A stretch of DNA of 21,980 bases. Origin: an uncultured Rhodospirillaceae bacterium (GTDB lineage: Bacteria > Pseudomonadota > Alphaproteobacteria > RF32 > CAG-239). The notes under the pieces are model-generated. The model worked only from the letters and a program-made list of their open reading frames with translations, searched no databases and was not told the origin of the DNA. The position numbers and the translations under genes were made by a program. Shown piece after piece: positions 1 to 6,538 of this stretch; position 1 is the first letter of the stretch, and the number at the start of each line of letters is the position of its first letter. The DNA is taken from NCBI GenBank assembly GCA_900313185.1, contig OMQI01000132.1, positions 1-21,980 of the forward strand, given 5' to 3'.

Positions 1-268
1 AGTAAGCACGAGGTCTGGAGGTTTCTCTGACCACTACATATTGTTGTGCCGGTTGTTGAACAACTACTTGTTGCGGATAATAGTACCCGGAAGATTCTTG
101 CGGATAATAATACCCCGTAGTTTGTGTTACAACCTGAGGCCCCATCGGTTGTGTGTATATTTGTTGACGCACCACATTATTGCCGTCTACCACCACAACC
201 GTGTCGGCATAAGCGGCAAGCGGGGAAAAAATAAGAGAAAAAGCGATTAAATAAACTAATTTTTTCAT
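1..268 (-). CDS. Secreted Tyr/Gln-rich hypothetical protein (5' part, runs off left edge)
   Basis: Reading leftwards from an ATG at 268-266, the frame stays open to base 1, giving 89 codons. The product starts MKKLVYLIAFSLIFSPLAAYA, a clear Sec signal peptide with likely cleavage after AYA. The mature part is rich in Val, Gln, Tyr and Pro and holds a short repeat (GYYYPQ at about residues 53-58 and again as GYYYPQ at about 62-67). An ideal AAGGAG lies at 277-282, 8 bases before the ATG. The protein should be periplasmic or surface-exposed. I do not recognise the family, and the C-terminal part is outside the window, so length and domains are unknown. The gene and signal peptide are fairly certain; the function is not. 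Confidence 0.8.
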   Translation of the reverse strand, partial: MKKLVYLIAFSLIFSPLAAYADTVVVVDGNNVVRQQIYTQPMGPQVVTQTTGYYYPQESSGYYYPQQVVVQQPAQQYVVVRETSRPRAY

Positions 269-301
269 TTTATAAACTCCTTATGTTTGTTCATAAGGAT
301 A

Positions 302-330
302 TATTTAACTCTGTTTTGAAAAAAATGCAA
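302..330 (-). promoter_or_regulatory. Possible sigma70-type promoter for the 1-268 gene
   Basis: On the minus strand, TTGCAT (330-325) is followed after 17 bases by TAAATA (307-302). The -35 fit is good and the -10 fit is poor. Position upstream of the AAGGAG and ATG is sensible. In such AT-rich DNA a chance match is quite possible. Confidence 0.3.
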
Positions 331-336
331 TAAAAT

Positions 337-362
337 AAATATACATTCAGGTATGTATATTT
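337..362 (-). terminator. AT-rich hairpin, possible terminator of the small acidic gene
   Basis: Perfect 10-base arms (AAATATACAT and ATGTATATTT) flank a 6-base loop. On the minus strand it lies 4 bases after the stop codon of the 367-660 gene and is followed by ATTTTATT. On the plus strand it is followed by GTTTTTATT, so it could work in both directions. The stem has only two GC pairs, so it is weak. Confidence 0.45.
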
Positions 363-366
363 GTTT

Positions 367-660
367 TTATTCCACAATGACTGCTTCGTATGCGTAGATA
401 ATCTCGGTTTCATCAGGGTTTTCGGTAGGTTGAATTTCACACACTAAAAGTGTTTCATCTTCGGCCAATTTGGTGAAAATATCACTATCAACATATTGTA
501 GGGTCAGAGCATCTTCCGGATTGCGATATAATTCAACGGTATGATTTTCGGCATCTAAATGCACGGCCGGATTTTCCGGAGCGCTGTCACGGGAATATAA
601 AATCAGCATAACTTCGTTTTCGTCACTGATAAGAAAGTCATAAGTATTATCATTTGCCAT
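367..660 (-). CDS. Small acidic hypothetical protein (97 aa)
   Basis: I do not recognise this protein. It is 97 residues, strikingly acidic (many Asp and Glu, only three Lys/Arg in all), with no signal peptide or membrane segment. It is probably a compact cytosolic protein with alternating beta-strand-like stretches (for example EVMLILYS and ETEIIYAYEAVIVE). An ATG 12 bases upstream (672) is in frame, but the GGAGG at 666-670 overlaps the codons just after it and sits 5 bases before the ATG at 660, so 660 is the better start. It is divergent from the M50-like gene at 736 across about 75 bases, so the two may share control, though nothing shows a functional link. Confidence 0.75.
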   Translation of the reverse strand: MANDNTYDFLISDENEVMLILYSRDSAPENPAVHLDAENHTVELYRNPEDALTLQYVDSDIFTKLAEDETLLVCEIQPTENPDETEIIYAYEAVIVE

Positions 661-735
661 AGCAGCCTCCATAAAATATTTTCGATTAGGAGAATTTTAG
701 TATATTTAAGTTAATATTTAGATAACGAGGATGTG

Positions 736-1425
736 ATGATTACTAAATCAATAGATTTTATATTCAAATTAATAAAGTGGCCGGTGGCATTGTTTTTGCT
801 GATTTCAATTCCGGCATTATTGCAATCGTATAATTATTTTGAATTAAATTCCGTAAAAGTCATATCTTTTGCAGGCGGAGCAGTTTTGTATTTGGCAACA
901 ATGATTCTTGCCGGTCAAAATATCAGCAGGACTATGCAAATTATATCGCATGAATTGACACATCTTCTTTTTGCCTATCTTACTTTTCACGATGCCGGAA
1001 AGGTTCGTATTAATCCCGATGACAGTGGCGGAGAAATGAGTGTAAGAGGCGGGGGTAATTGGCTGATAACTCTTGCTCCGTATTTTTTCCCGTTGTTTTC
1101 CTTTTTATATATGCTTTTGATGCCGGGATTGGTTATGGTGTCGGACGGACATTTTTTGGTTTACGGGGTATTCGGTTATTTCTTCGGATATTATTGGGGA
1201 ACCGTATTGTCGCAGGTTCATCCAGAGCAAACCGATATAATGAAGGAAGGATATATTTTTTCCACTATATTCATAGTGGGTGCGAATCTGTATACCACGG
1301 GTATTATATTAGCGTTCAACAACAAACTTTGGGAAGGCGTTAAAGAATATCTGAATCTGGTATGGAGATTAGATATTCATTATTGGTTAAAGGCTGCGAA
1401 GTTAATATTGCAATATATCGAGTAA
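736..1425 (+). CDS. M50B-like integral membrane zinc metallopeptidase
   Basis: The 229-residue product has four to six hydrophobic segments and an HELTH zinc-binding motif (residues 72-76) at a membrane edge. A Gly-rich stretch (GGEMSVRGGGNW, about 98-109) and a hydrophobic APYFFP segment follow, the order seen in Peptidase_M50B-like proteins. A conserved-looking HPEQTDI at 162-168 could supply the third metal ligand (Asp167). M50 enzymes cut substrates within or next to the membrane; the substrate here is unknown. The longest frame starts with GTG at 733, but GAGG at 727-730 is better spaced for the ATG at 736. The 3' end overlaps the convergent L,D-carboxypeptidase gene by 24 bases. The peptidase call rests on the motif and topology alone. 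Confidence 0.75.
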   Translation: MITKSIDFIFKLIKWPVALFLLISIPALLQSYNYFELNSVKVISFAGGAVLYLATMILAGQNISRTMQIISHELTHLLFAYLTFHDAGKVRINPDDSGGEMSVRGGGNWLITLAPYFFPLFSFLYMLLMPGLVMVSDGHFLVYGVFGYFFGYYWGTVLSQVHPEQTDIMKEGYIFSTIFIVGANLYTTGIILAFNNKLWEGVKEYLNLVWRLDIHYWLKAAKLILQYIE

Positions 1426-2292
1426 AGCATCATCGGAATTTAATCTGACCTCAGCTCCCTGTGGCAGAACACGACGGGATACGGTGTGGCCGAAATTAAA
1501 GTTCTTAATTACCGGTATGTTAATTCCTTGCAGAAAATCATTGAAACAATCGTCTAAATGTCCGTCTTCTTCATCACAATCGGAGTCGGTAAATTGCCCG
1601 AGAATAATGCCGTTTAGTTGTTTGAAGTTTGGTTGTTGTTTGAGTTGTTGCAACATTAAATCTATTTTGTAAATTTTTTCATGCACATCTTCGATGAGTA
1701 AAATTTTGCCGCTTAAATCAGGGAAATAAGGAGTTCCCGCCAGTTTAGTCAGAACACTTAGGTTACAGCAGATTAATTTTCCTTCTGTAATACCTCTTTG
1801 CAAGGTTTCTCCTGATTTTATGGAGAAAGTTTCTCCAAGTAACAATTTTTCTAAGTCGGACTTTATTTGCGAATCCAAATGCTTATCTTTGAAGTCATAA
1901 GTCATTACGAAGCCGTTGTATGATATGATACCGGATTTTTGATAAAGAGCTATTTGCAAAGCGGCGTTATCGCAAAAACCGATTAGCGGTTTGGGATTAA
2001 GTTTCGCCGTATTATAGTCGATATACGGTAAAATCCTTGTACCGCCGGCAGCGGCACGCACGCAAAATATAGCTTTGATTTGCTTATCGGCAAAAGCTTG
2101 ATTAACGTCAGAGGCACGTTCTTCGTCGGTTCCTGCCATATAACGATAAGTGTTAAAAACATTTTTTCCCAAAACCGGCTCAAATCCTAGTGATTTAAGG
2201 TATTCAAGAGCGTACTGTATTTTACCGATTTCTCCTATTTGTCCGCAGGGAGCCAAAACAGCAACTTTATCGCCTTTTTGCAGCTTATACAT
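1402..2292 (-). CDS. ldcA: L,D-carboxypeptidase (S66/LdcA family) with Cys in place of the catalytic Ser
   Basis: The family removes the terminal D-Ala from tetrapeptide muropeptides during peptidoglycan recycling, usually in the cytoplasm; no signal peptide is seen here. The 296-residue product has the S66 layout: an N-terminal domain with CVRAAAGGTRILPYIDY (about 77-93), a nucleophile elbow LIGFCDNAALQ (103-113), LLIEDVHEKIYKIDLML with candidate Glu201, and NFNFGHTVSRRVLPQGA with candidate His269. The nucleophile position, Ser in characterised LdcA (GxSD), is Cys107 (TGC). As I recall the Pseudomonas LdcA numbering, its Glu-His spacing of 68 is the same as here. The ATG at 2292 overlaps the upstream stop as TAATG with GGAG 8 bases before it, so this start is preferred to an in-frame ATG 27 bases upstream. 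Whether the Cys form is active is unknown. Confidence 0.9.
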   Translation of the reverse strand: MYKLQKGDKVAVLAPCGQIGEIGKIQYALEYLKSLGFEPVLGKNVFNTYRYMAGTDEERASDVNQAFADKQIKAIFCVRAAAGGTRILPYIDYNTAKLNPKPLIGFCDNAALQIALYQKSGIISYNGFVMTYDFKDKHLDSQIKSDLEKLLLGETFSIKSGETLQRGITEGKLICCNLSVLTKLAGTPYFPDLSGKILLIEDVHEKIYKIDLMLQQLKQQPNFKQLNGIILGQFTDSDCDEEDGHLDDCFNDFLQGINIPVIKNFNFGHTVSRRVLPQGAEVRLNSDDALLDILQY

Positions 2293-3656
2293 TACAGTTT
2301 CTCCAAAATCTGTTGGCATAAGTCGGTAAGTGAGTTATCTCTTGCCCCCATAATTATGATACGATCGTGCGGTTTGGCCAACGTGAGTATTTTTTCTCTG
2401 GCGGTTTCTTTATTGAGAACAAAATAAGCCTCAGCTTTACTAAGTGTTTTGAAATGCTTTATTAAATCGGATGAAGATATATTTTTGGTAACGGTTCCGC
2501 CAACAAAGAAAATTTCAGGCATAATTAATATGTCATCTTCTTTCATATTGATGGCAAATTCTGCCATAATTTCTTTGCCCAGAGAGCGCATCGGTCCGAA
2601 ACCGTGCGGTTGAAACATTATAATCAAACGGCCGGGATATTGTCGTAGGGCTGAAACCGAGGCACGAACTTTATCCGGATTATGAGCAAAGTCATCAATT
2701 ACCGTAATATCGTTTTTATTGCCGATAATTTCCAAACGACGTTTGGTGCCGTGAAAATCTTGCAGTATTTGTGCAGCTTCAAAAACATCAACACCCATTT
2801 GCGAGCAAGCGGCAATTGCCGCCAAAGCATTAGCCACATTGAAAGCACCGATAAGATTCAGCGTAAATGTTTTTCCCCTCAGGTTATAACGTGTGCCGTC
2901 CGGCAGAGGTGTTATATCTGATGCATAAAAATCAGCTTTCTGATTTTTTAAGGAAAATGTCAAAAGATTACTGTGCGAAGTAATTTCACGGCAAAGAGGG
3001 TAGTCATTATTGATTATTACACAATGAGAAGTTCTATTGGCAAATCGTTGGAATAACTCAACCAGCTCATCAAGGGTTTTATGATCTGCCGAAATATTAT
3101 TGATGACCGAAATATAAGGATTGTATAAATCAATACTGCCGTTACTTTCGTCGGCTTCCACCACACAAATATCGCCTTTATTGTATATAATGTTGGCGAT
3201 TGCCGATTTCCCTTCGTAGTCTTTGAGCAGTCCCCCGTTAATCATACAAGGTTTTTTATTTGCCTTATCTAAAATGAATCCTATCATTGCGGTTGTGGTG
3301 GTTTTACCGCTTGTGCCACCGACCGCAATACCGTATTTATAAGAATGAAAAGTCTCAGCCAACAATTCAGGCCGTGTTTTTATGGTTATATTTTGTTGTT
3401 TGGCAGCTTTAATATCGGGAATGGTATCTTCAACGGCAGTGGAGGCACAGACGAAGTCTAAGTCCGGAGTTATACCGGAACCGTCTTGCGGGAAAATTTT
3501 TATTCCCATTTTTTCCAATGCGAGTTTGTTTTGTTCGTCACGCCCCAAGTCGAAGTTGCGATCCGAACCTTGTACTTCATATCCGGATAATTTGAGTATT
3601 TGAGCAAGTGAACTCATACCGCTGCCGGATATTCCGCAAAAACTTATTTTTCCCAT
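2292..3656 (-). CDS. Mur ligase, MurC/Mpl type (UDP-N-acetylmuramate ligase)
   Basis: ATP-dependent amide ligase of the Mur family, attaching L-Ala (MurC) or recycled tripeptide (Mpl) to UDP-MurNAc. The 454-residue product has the N-terminal UDP-binding Rossmann fold (GISGSGMSSLAQ, 8-19), the ATP loop GTSGKTTTT (114-122), EADESN (167-172), NNISADH (186-192), the C-terminal-domain motif DDFAHNP (321-327) and FQPHGFGPMR. MurC and Mpl usually have GTHGKTTT; here His is Ser, and DDFAHNP departs from the usual DDYGHHP, so this is a divergent member. The ATG at 3656 is chosen because AAGGAG lies 7 bases upstream; 10 extra codons are possible. TAATG coupling to the L,D-carboxypeptidase gene favours the Mpl (recycling) role, while EADES-type residues look more MurC-like. 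The exact substrate cannot be settled here. Confidence 0.85.
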   Translation of the reverse strand: MGKISFCGISGSGMSSLAQILKLSGYEVQGSDRNFDLGRDEQNKLALEKMGIKIFPQDGSGITPDLDFVCASTAVEDTIPDIKAAKQQNITIKTRPELLAETFHSYKYGIAVGGTSGKTTTTAMIGFILDKANKKPCMINGGLLKDYEGKSAIANIIYNKGDICVVEADESNGSIDLYNPYISVINNISADHKTLDELVELFQRFANRTSHCVIINNDYPLCREITSHSNLLTFSLKNQKADFYASDITPLPDGTRYNLRGKTFTLNLIGAFNVANALAAIAACSQMGVDVFEAAQILQDFHGTKRRLEIIGNKNDITVIDDFAHNPDKVRASVSALRQYPGRLIIMFQPHGFGPMRSLGKEIMAEFAINMKEDDILIMPEIFFVGGTVTKNISSSDLIKHFKTLSKAEAYFVLNKETAREKILTLAKPHDRIIIMGARDNSLTDLCQQILEKL

Positions 3657-3675
3657 ATTTTTGCTCCTTATATTA

Positions 3676-4707
3676 TTAAATATCACCGATTAAATTGTTA
3701 AGTTTGGTTTGTTGTTCTTCCTTCATCATCTTTAAATTTTTGTAATCTACGGAAATGTAACTCTGGTCATCACCATCAACGGAAATCCCGAGAGTGATAC
3801 CGAGTTCTTTATTTTCAAAAGTGGCATATAAAGTGGCCAATCCTTCTTCAAGTTCTTTCAGGAAATTATCATTGCCGATTTCTCCGCTGTGGGTAATTGT
3901 TTGGGCTTCTTGTTCTTCTCCTTCCATAATTTCTTCGGTATATGTGTAAGGAGTAAAATATTGCTGAGCATTGCCGTATTTTTTAGCAAGAGCCGTATAA
4001 TATTTCTTATATAAATCAATAACATTCGTTGCCTGCGGGGTGTCTTTTTGAGGTGTGGATTGGGCATATATGCACCAGAGCTTATTTTGTTCCCCGAAAA
4101 TAGCGGTGACTACGCTGAAAGTATTTGATTTTTGTTTGGGATTGCTGACTAAGTAAACGTTGGTATAATCTTTACGCTCGGCAGATTTTAAAATAAATCC
4201 CAATTGCTCGGTTTGCTCCTTATTTATACCCCAGAAAAGACCAAAAGGAGCTTCCTGATATTCTTCATTAATTTTCTGAGTTATTATTTTATTCTTTTCT
4301 TCCGGGGTTATTTCCTCCTCGGAAGTTGTCTGTTCAACTTGGTGTTCTTCCTGAATTTGTTTTATTTCTTGCAATAACAGTTTACGCTTATCATCCCCTT
4401 CTTTTATTAAACGTTTTTGACTATCTTGTAAACTGATAACATTTGGCTTTTGCTCTAAAAGTACACGAGCTTCATTTTGTGCTTTTTGCGCCGTTTCCAT
4501 ATCATCAAAGTATTTTCCGATGTAATCGGCTTTTTTATCGGTTTCGGTAGTAACAGCATTGTCAGCATTTTTTTTAAGGCTTTTCTCTTCGTTTCCCTCA
4601 ATATAGTCAGTCAGCTCATCTATATCAAACATATCTTGTTGAGCCATAGCAGGAGAAGTGCTGAGAGCTAGTACAGATATTATTGCCGTATATATAATTT
4701 TTTTCAT
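3676..4707 (-). CDS. Secreted coiled-coil hypothetical protein heading the cell-wall operon
   Basis: The 343-residue product has a Sec signal peptide (MKKIIYTAIISVLALS then SPAMA, cleavage likely before QQDMF). A highly charged Lys/Glu/Gln-rich stretch (about 25-145) is likely coiled coil. A C-terminal domain starts at about APFGLFWGINKEQTEQLGF (150 onward), followed by strand-rich sequence (NVYLVSN, FSVVTAIFG, KLWCIYA), an amphipathic helix and GITLGISVDG. I do not recognise the family. The FGLxWG phrase opens a number of uncharacterised small periplasmic domains. AAGGA precedes the ATG. It lies 19 bases upstream of the Mur ligase start, so it is probably the first gene of a three-gene unit, suggesting but not proving an envelope role. 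Confidence 0.85.
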   Translation of the reverse strand: MKKIIYTAIISVLALSTSPAMAQQDMFDIDELTDYIEGNEEKSLKKNADNAVTTETDKKADYIGKYFDDMETAQKAQNEARVLLEQKPNVISLQDSQKRLIKEGDDKRKLLLQEIKQIQEEHQVEQTTSEEEITPEEKNKIITQKINEEYQEAPFGLFWGINKEQTEQLGFILKSAERKDYTNVYLVSNPKQKSNTFSVVTAIFGEQNKLWCIYAQSTPQKDTPQATNVIDLYKKYYTALAKKYGNAQQYFTPYTYTEEIMEGEEQEAQTITHSGEIGNDNFLKELEEGLATLYATFENKELGITLGISVDGDDQSYISVDYKNLKMMKEEQQTKLNNLIGDI

Positions 4708-4739
4708 CGAATTATCCTTTTAATAACCGCAAAAAGAAA

Positions 4740-4768
4740 TTGAAACAGATTCCAGTCTGTCTTATAGT
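4740..4768 (+). promoter_or_regulatory. Sigma70-type promoter of the tetR gene
   Basis: TTGAAA (4740-4745), exactly 17 bases, then TATAGT (4763-4768): a near-consensus promoter about 50 bases upstream of the regulator's ATG at 4821. It is one of the best promoter matches in the window. Confidence 0.6.
4745..4760. promoter_or_regulatory. Candidate TetR operator (imperfect palindrome in promoter spacer)
   Basis: ACAGATTCCAGTCTGT is a 16-base dyad with 6 of 8 positions paired (ACAGA against TCTGT). It sits between the -35 and -10 of the tetR promoter and 37 bases before the divergent secreted-protein gene at 4707. Placement and size fit a TetR-family operator giving self-repression and possibly control of the divergent operon. 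Binding is inferred. Confidence 0.4.
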
Positions 4769-4820
4769 AAATCATAAAAGCAAATATTTTATTAAACGTT
4801 ATACGGATTTAAGGTTGGAA

Positions 4821-5426
4821 ATGGAAAAAGACAATATACAAAATCAACTTATTGCCATCGGGCGTAAAATGGTTAAGGAAAAAGGCACGGAAGCTTTGAC
4901 GGTGCGTAAATTATCGGAAGCGTCAGGGTGTTCGGTGGGTGCTATATACAATCAGTTTTCCAATATGGATAATTTTATCGTGATTCAAAATTATATGACC
5001 TTAGATGAATTGGGACAACGTTTGGAACAAATTGAAGAAACTGCAAATCCTTATGCGGATATGAATAAATTTTTGCAGGTTTTTGTTGATTATGTTAAGG
5101 ACAACCGCAATCTTTGGTATATGTTGTATGCTTTTTATTTGCGCCGTAATGAGCGGGCTTATTCGTATTTCTATTTGCGTAAAGTTGTCAGAATTATCGG
5201 TTGCATTAATAAGTTGTTGCAAAGAATTTTACCGCAAATGGAACGACCGGAGCGTATACTGTCTTCGCAAGTTTTATGGCTCACGATGTTTGCTTTGAGT
5301 TCCTTTTTAACCAAAGATGTTTTGGATTCATTTGCTAAAATCAATCAAGAATCGATGTGCCAAATAGTGCTCAATACGTATGTGGCCGGTTTGAGCGTTT
5401 TAGAAAATAAAAAGCAAAACGGCTAA
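4821..5426 (+). CDS. TetR/AcrR-family transcriptional regulator
   Basis: DNA-binding repressor type. The 201-residue product has the N-terminal three-helix domain with the helix-turn-helix LTVRKLSEASGCSVGAIYNQF (about 27-47), where VGAIYNQFSNMDNF is the typical recognition-helix region. It is followed by an all-helical ligand/dimer domain rich in aromatics. The longest frame starts at a TTG (4740) inside the promoter; ATG 4821, with AAGG 7 bases upstream and a normal TetR length, is preferred. It is divergent from the secreted protein/Mur ligase operon, its most likely extra target. The 3' end overlaps the convergent DUF2155 gene by 4 bases. The ligand cannot be guessed. Confidence 0.9.
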   Translation: MEKDNIQNQLIAIGRKMVKEKGTEALTVRKLSEASGCSVGAIYNQFSNMDNFIVIQNYMTLDELGQRLEQIEETANPYADMNKFLQVFVDYVKDNRNLWYMLYAFYLRRNERAYSYFYLRKVVRIIGCINKLLQRILPQMERPERILSSQVLWLTMFALSSFLTKDVLDSFAKINQESMCQIVLNTYVAGLSVLENKKQNG

Positions 5427-6082
5427 TCTTCTTGTGTGTCTTCTTGCGCTGGTGCTAATTCTTCTTCCATCGGTTCTTCGGTACTTTCTTCTTCATCATA
5501 GAAGAATTCTGTTTGCGGTAATTCTTCGGATTCTTTCATCACCGGTTCATCATTTTCCATTTCGCTGATGGTTTGTGTTAATTCAAGAGAATCTTCCTGC
5601 TTAGCAGACGAATCGACTTTTGGTTTATCTGTATTATCTTCGGCAAGCATCGGCAAAGCGTCTCTCTTAGCCAATTCTTCCTCACTCAGAATATTCTTTT
5701 TATCATTCTTTTCATCGCTGCATTGCAAAAGCCAAACGTCATAAATAGGGTGTTCAACGGCGTGCGTGGCCGGAGATGATGAAATCATCCAACCTTTAAA
5801 AATGTTAAATTCTTCACCTTTGAGAGTTTTATCGGTAATATCCACAAAAGCAAAATTATCTGGCGTTTCTTCCGCAGGTCTGGTTTTACAGCTACGTACC
5901 ACAATGGAAAGTGAACCAAACTCCACCATAGAATTAACCGGAACGTTTATAACGCTTACACGACCTGTAATTTTATCCATTGCTTGCATTTGAGCATTAT
6001 TCTTGGCAATTCCGGAAGCACTGTATGCCGAAACCGGAGTTGATAAGATGGCCAGTATAAAAAGAATAAATTTAATTTTCAT
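5423..6082 (-). CDS. DUF2155 domain periplasmic protein with acidic tail
   Basis: The 219-residue product has a signal peptide (MKIKFILFILAILSTPVSA), then the DUF2155 core: AMDKITGRVSVINVPVN, an FGSLSIVVRSCKTRP segment, FAFVDI, and the diagnostic FKGWMISSSPATHAVEHPIYDVWLLQC. DUF2155 proteins are common in Alphaproteobacteria and uncharacterised; the Cys pair (one in RSCKTRP, one in LLQCSDE) may form a periplasmic disulfide. The last 80 or so residues are very rich in Glu/Asp and of low complexity, an unusual extension. The internal Met start at 6082 is chosen because it begins the signal peptide; the frame could open 39 bases earlier. The start lies 11 bases inside the upstream MlaD-like gene, so translation is probably coupled. 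Confidence 0.88.
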   Translation of the reverse strand: MKIKFILFILAILSTPVSAYSASGIAKNNAQMQAMDKITGRVSVINVPVNSMVEFGSLSIVVRSCKTRPAEETPDNFAFVDITDKTLKGEEFNIFKGWMISSSPATHAVEHPIYDVWLLQCSDEKNDKKNILSEEELAKRDALPMLAEDNTDKPKVDSSAKQEDSLELTQTISEMENDEPVMKESEELPQTEFFYDEEESTEEPMEEELAPAQEDTQED

Positions 6083-6536
6083 TTTTCTGTCCGCTGTCTG
6101 TAACCATAAAGATAATTTCACCTACCATATCTTCCAGAGTTTTGAAATCTTTGGTTTTGGCAAACGCATCACCTTCTTGAAGATACTCTTTGGCTTTCCC
6201 CGGTTCTATTTTAACAAATTTATTTCCCATCAAGCCATCACTGACAATGGCAACCGTACTGTCTTTCGGCAGTTTTACATCTGATGAAATACTGAATTTT
6301 ACATCAACCGTATAATCATCATTATTAAGAGTTTGTCCGGTAACCGTGCCGATCTTGATGCCGTTGATACGCACGTCTGAACCGGTGCTTAATCCGCCGA
6401 CTTTTATAAATTCGGCGTGCAAGTTATAACCTTGAACAACCTGCAAATCGGATACATTGTAGGCGAAGCCCAAAAACAGCAGGGCAATGAGCAAAACAAC
6501 CAATCCCATAATAGTTTCAACAGGTTTCTTTAGCAT
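6072..6536 (-). CDS. MlaD/MCE-family protein, second copy
   Basis: MCE-domain protein anchored in the inner membrane by one N-terminal segment (about 8-26) with its domain in the periplasm. In the Mla system MlaD is the hexameric lipid-binding subunit of the phospholipid transporter. The 154 residues include the hallmark run GGLSTGSDVRINGIKIGTV (about 47-65), KLPKDSTVAIVSDGLMGNKF and IEPG. ATG 6536 lies 2 bases after the stop of the preceding paralogue, with GAGGAG in that gene's last codons, so the two are co-translated. No MlaE permease or MlaF ATPase gene is in the window. The short C-terminus lacks the long helical needle of PqiB/YebT types. Confidence 0.88.
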   Translation of the reverse strand: MLKKPVETIMGLVVLLIALLFLGFAYNVSDLQVVQGYNLHAEFIKVGGLSTGSDVRINGIKIGTVTGQTLNNDDYTVDVKFSISSDVKLPKDSTVAIVSDGLMGNKFVKIEPGKAKEYLQEGDAFAKTKDFKTLEDMVGEIIFMVTDSGQKNEN

Positions 6537-6538
6537 AT

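Noticed and set aside
41..250. 69-codon plus-strand open frame
   Set aside because: It is antisense to the better-supported secreted protein (signal peptide, AAGGAG) and has low-complexity Leu/Ile/His/Arg sequence with no ribosome site.
1059..1343. 94-codon plus-strand frame inside the M50-like gene
   Set aside because: Out-of-frame shadow; the host frame has the zinc motif and membrane segments.
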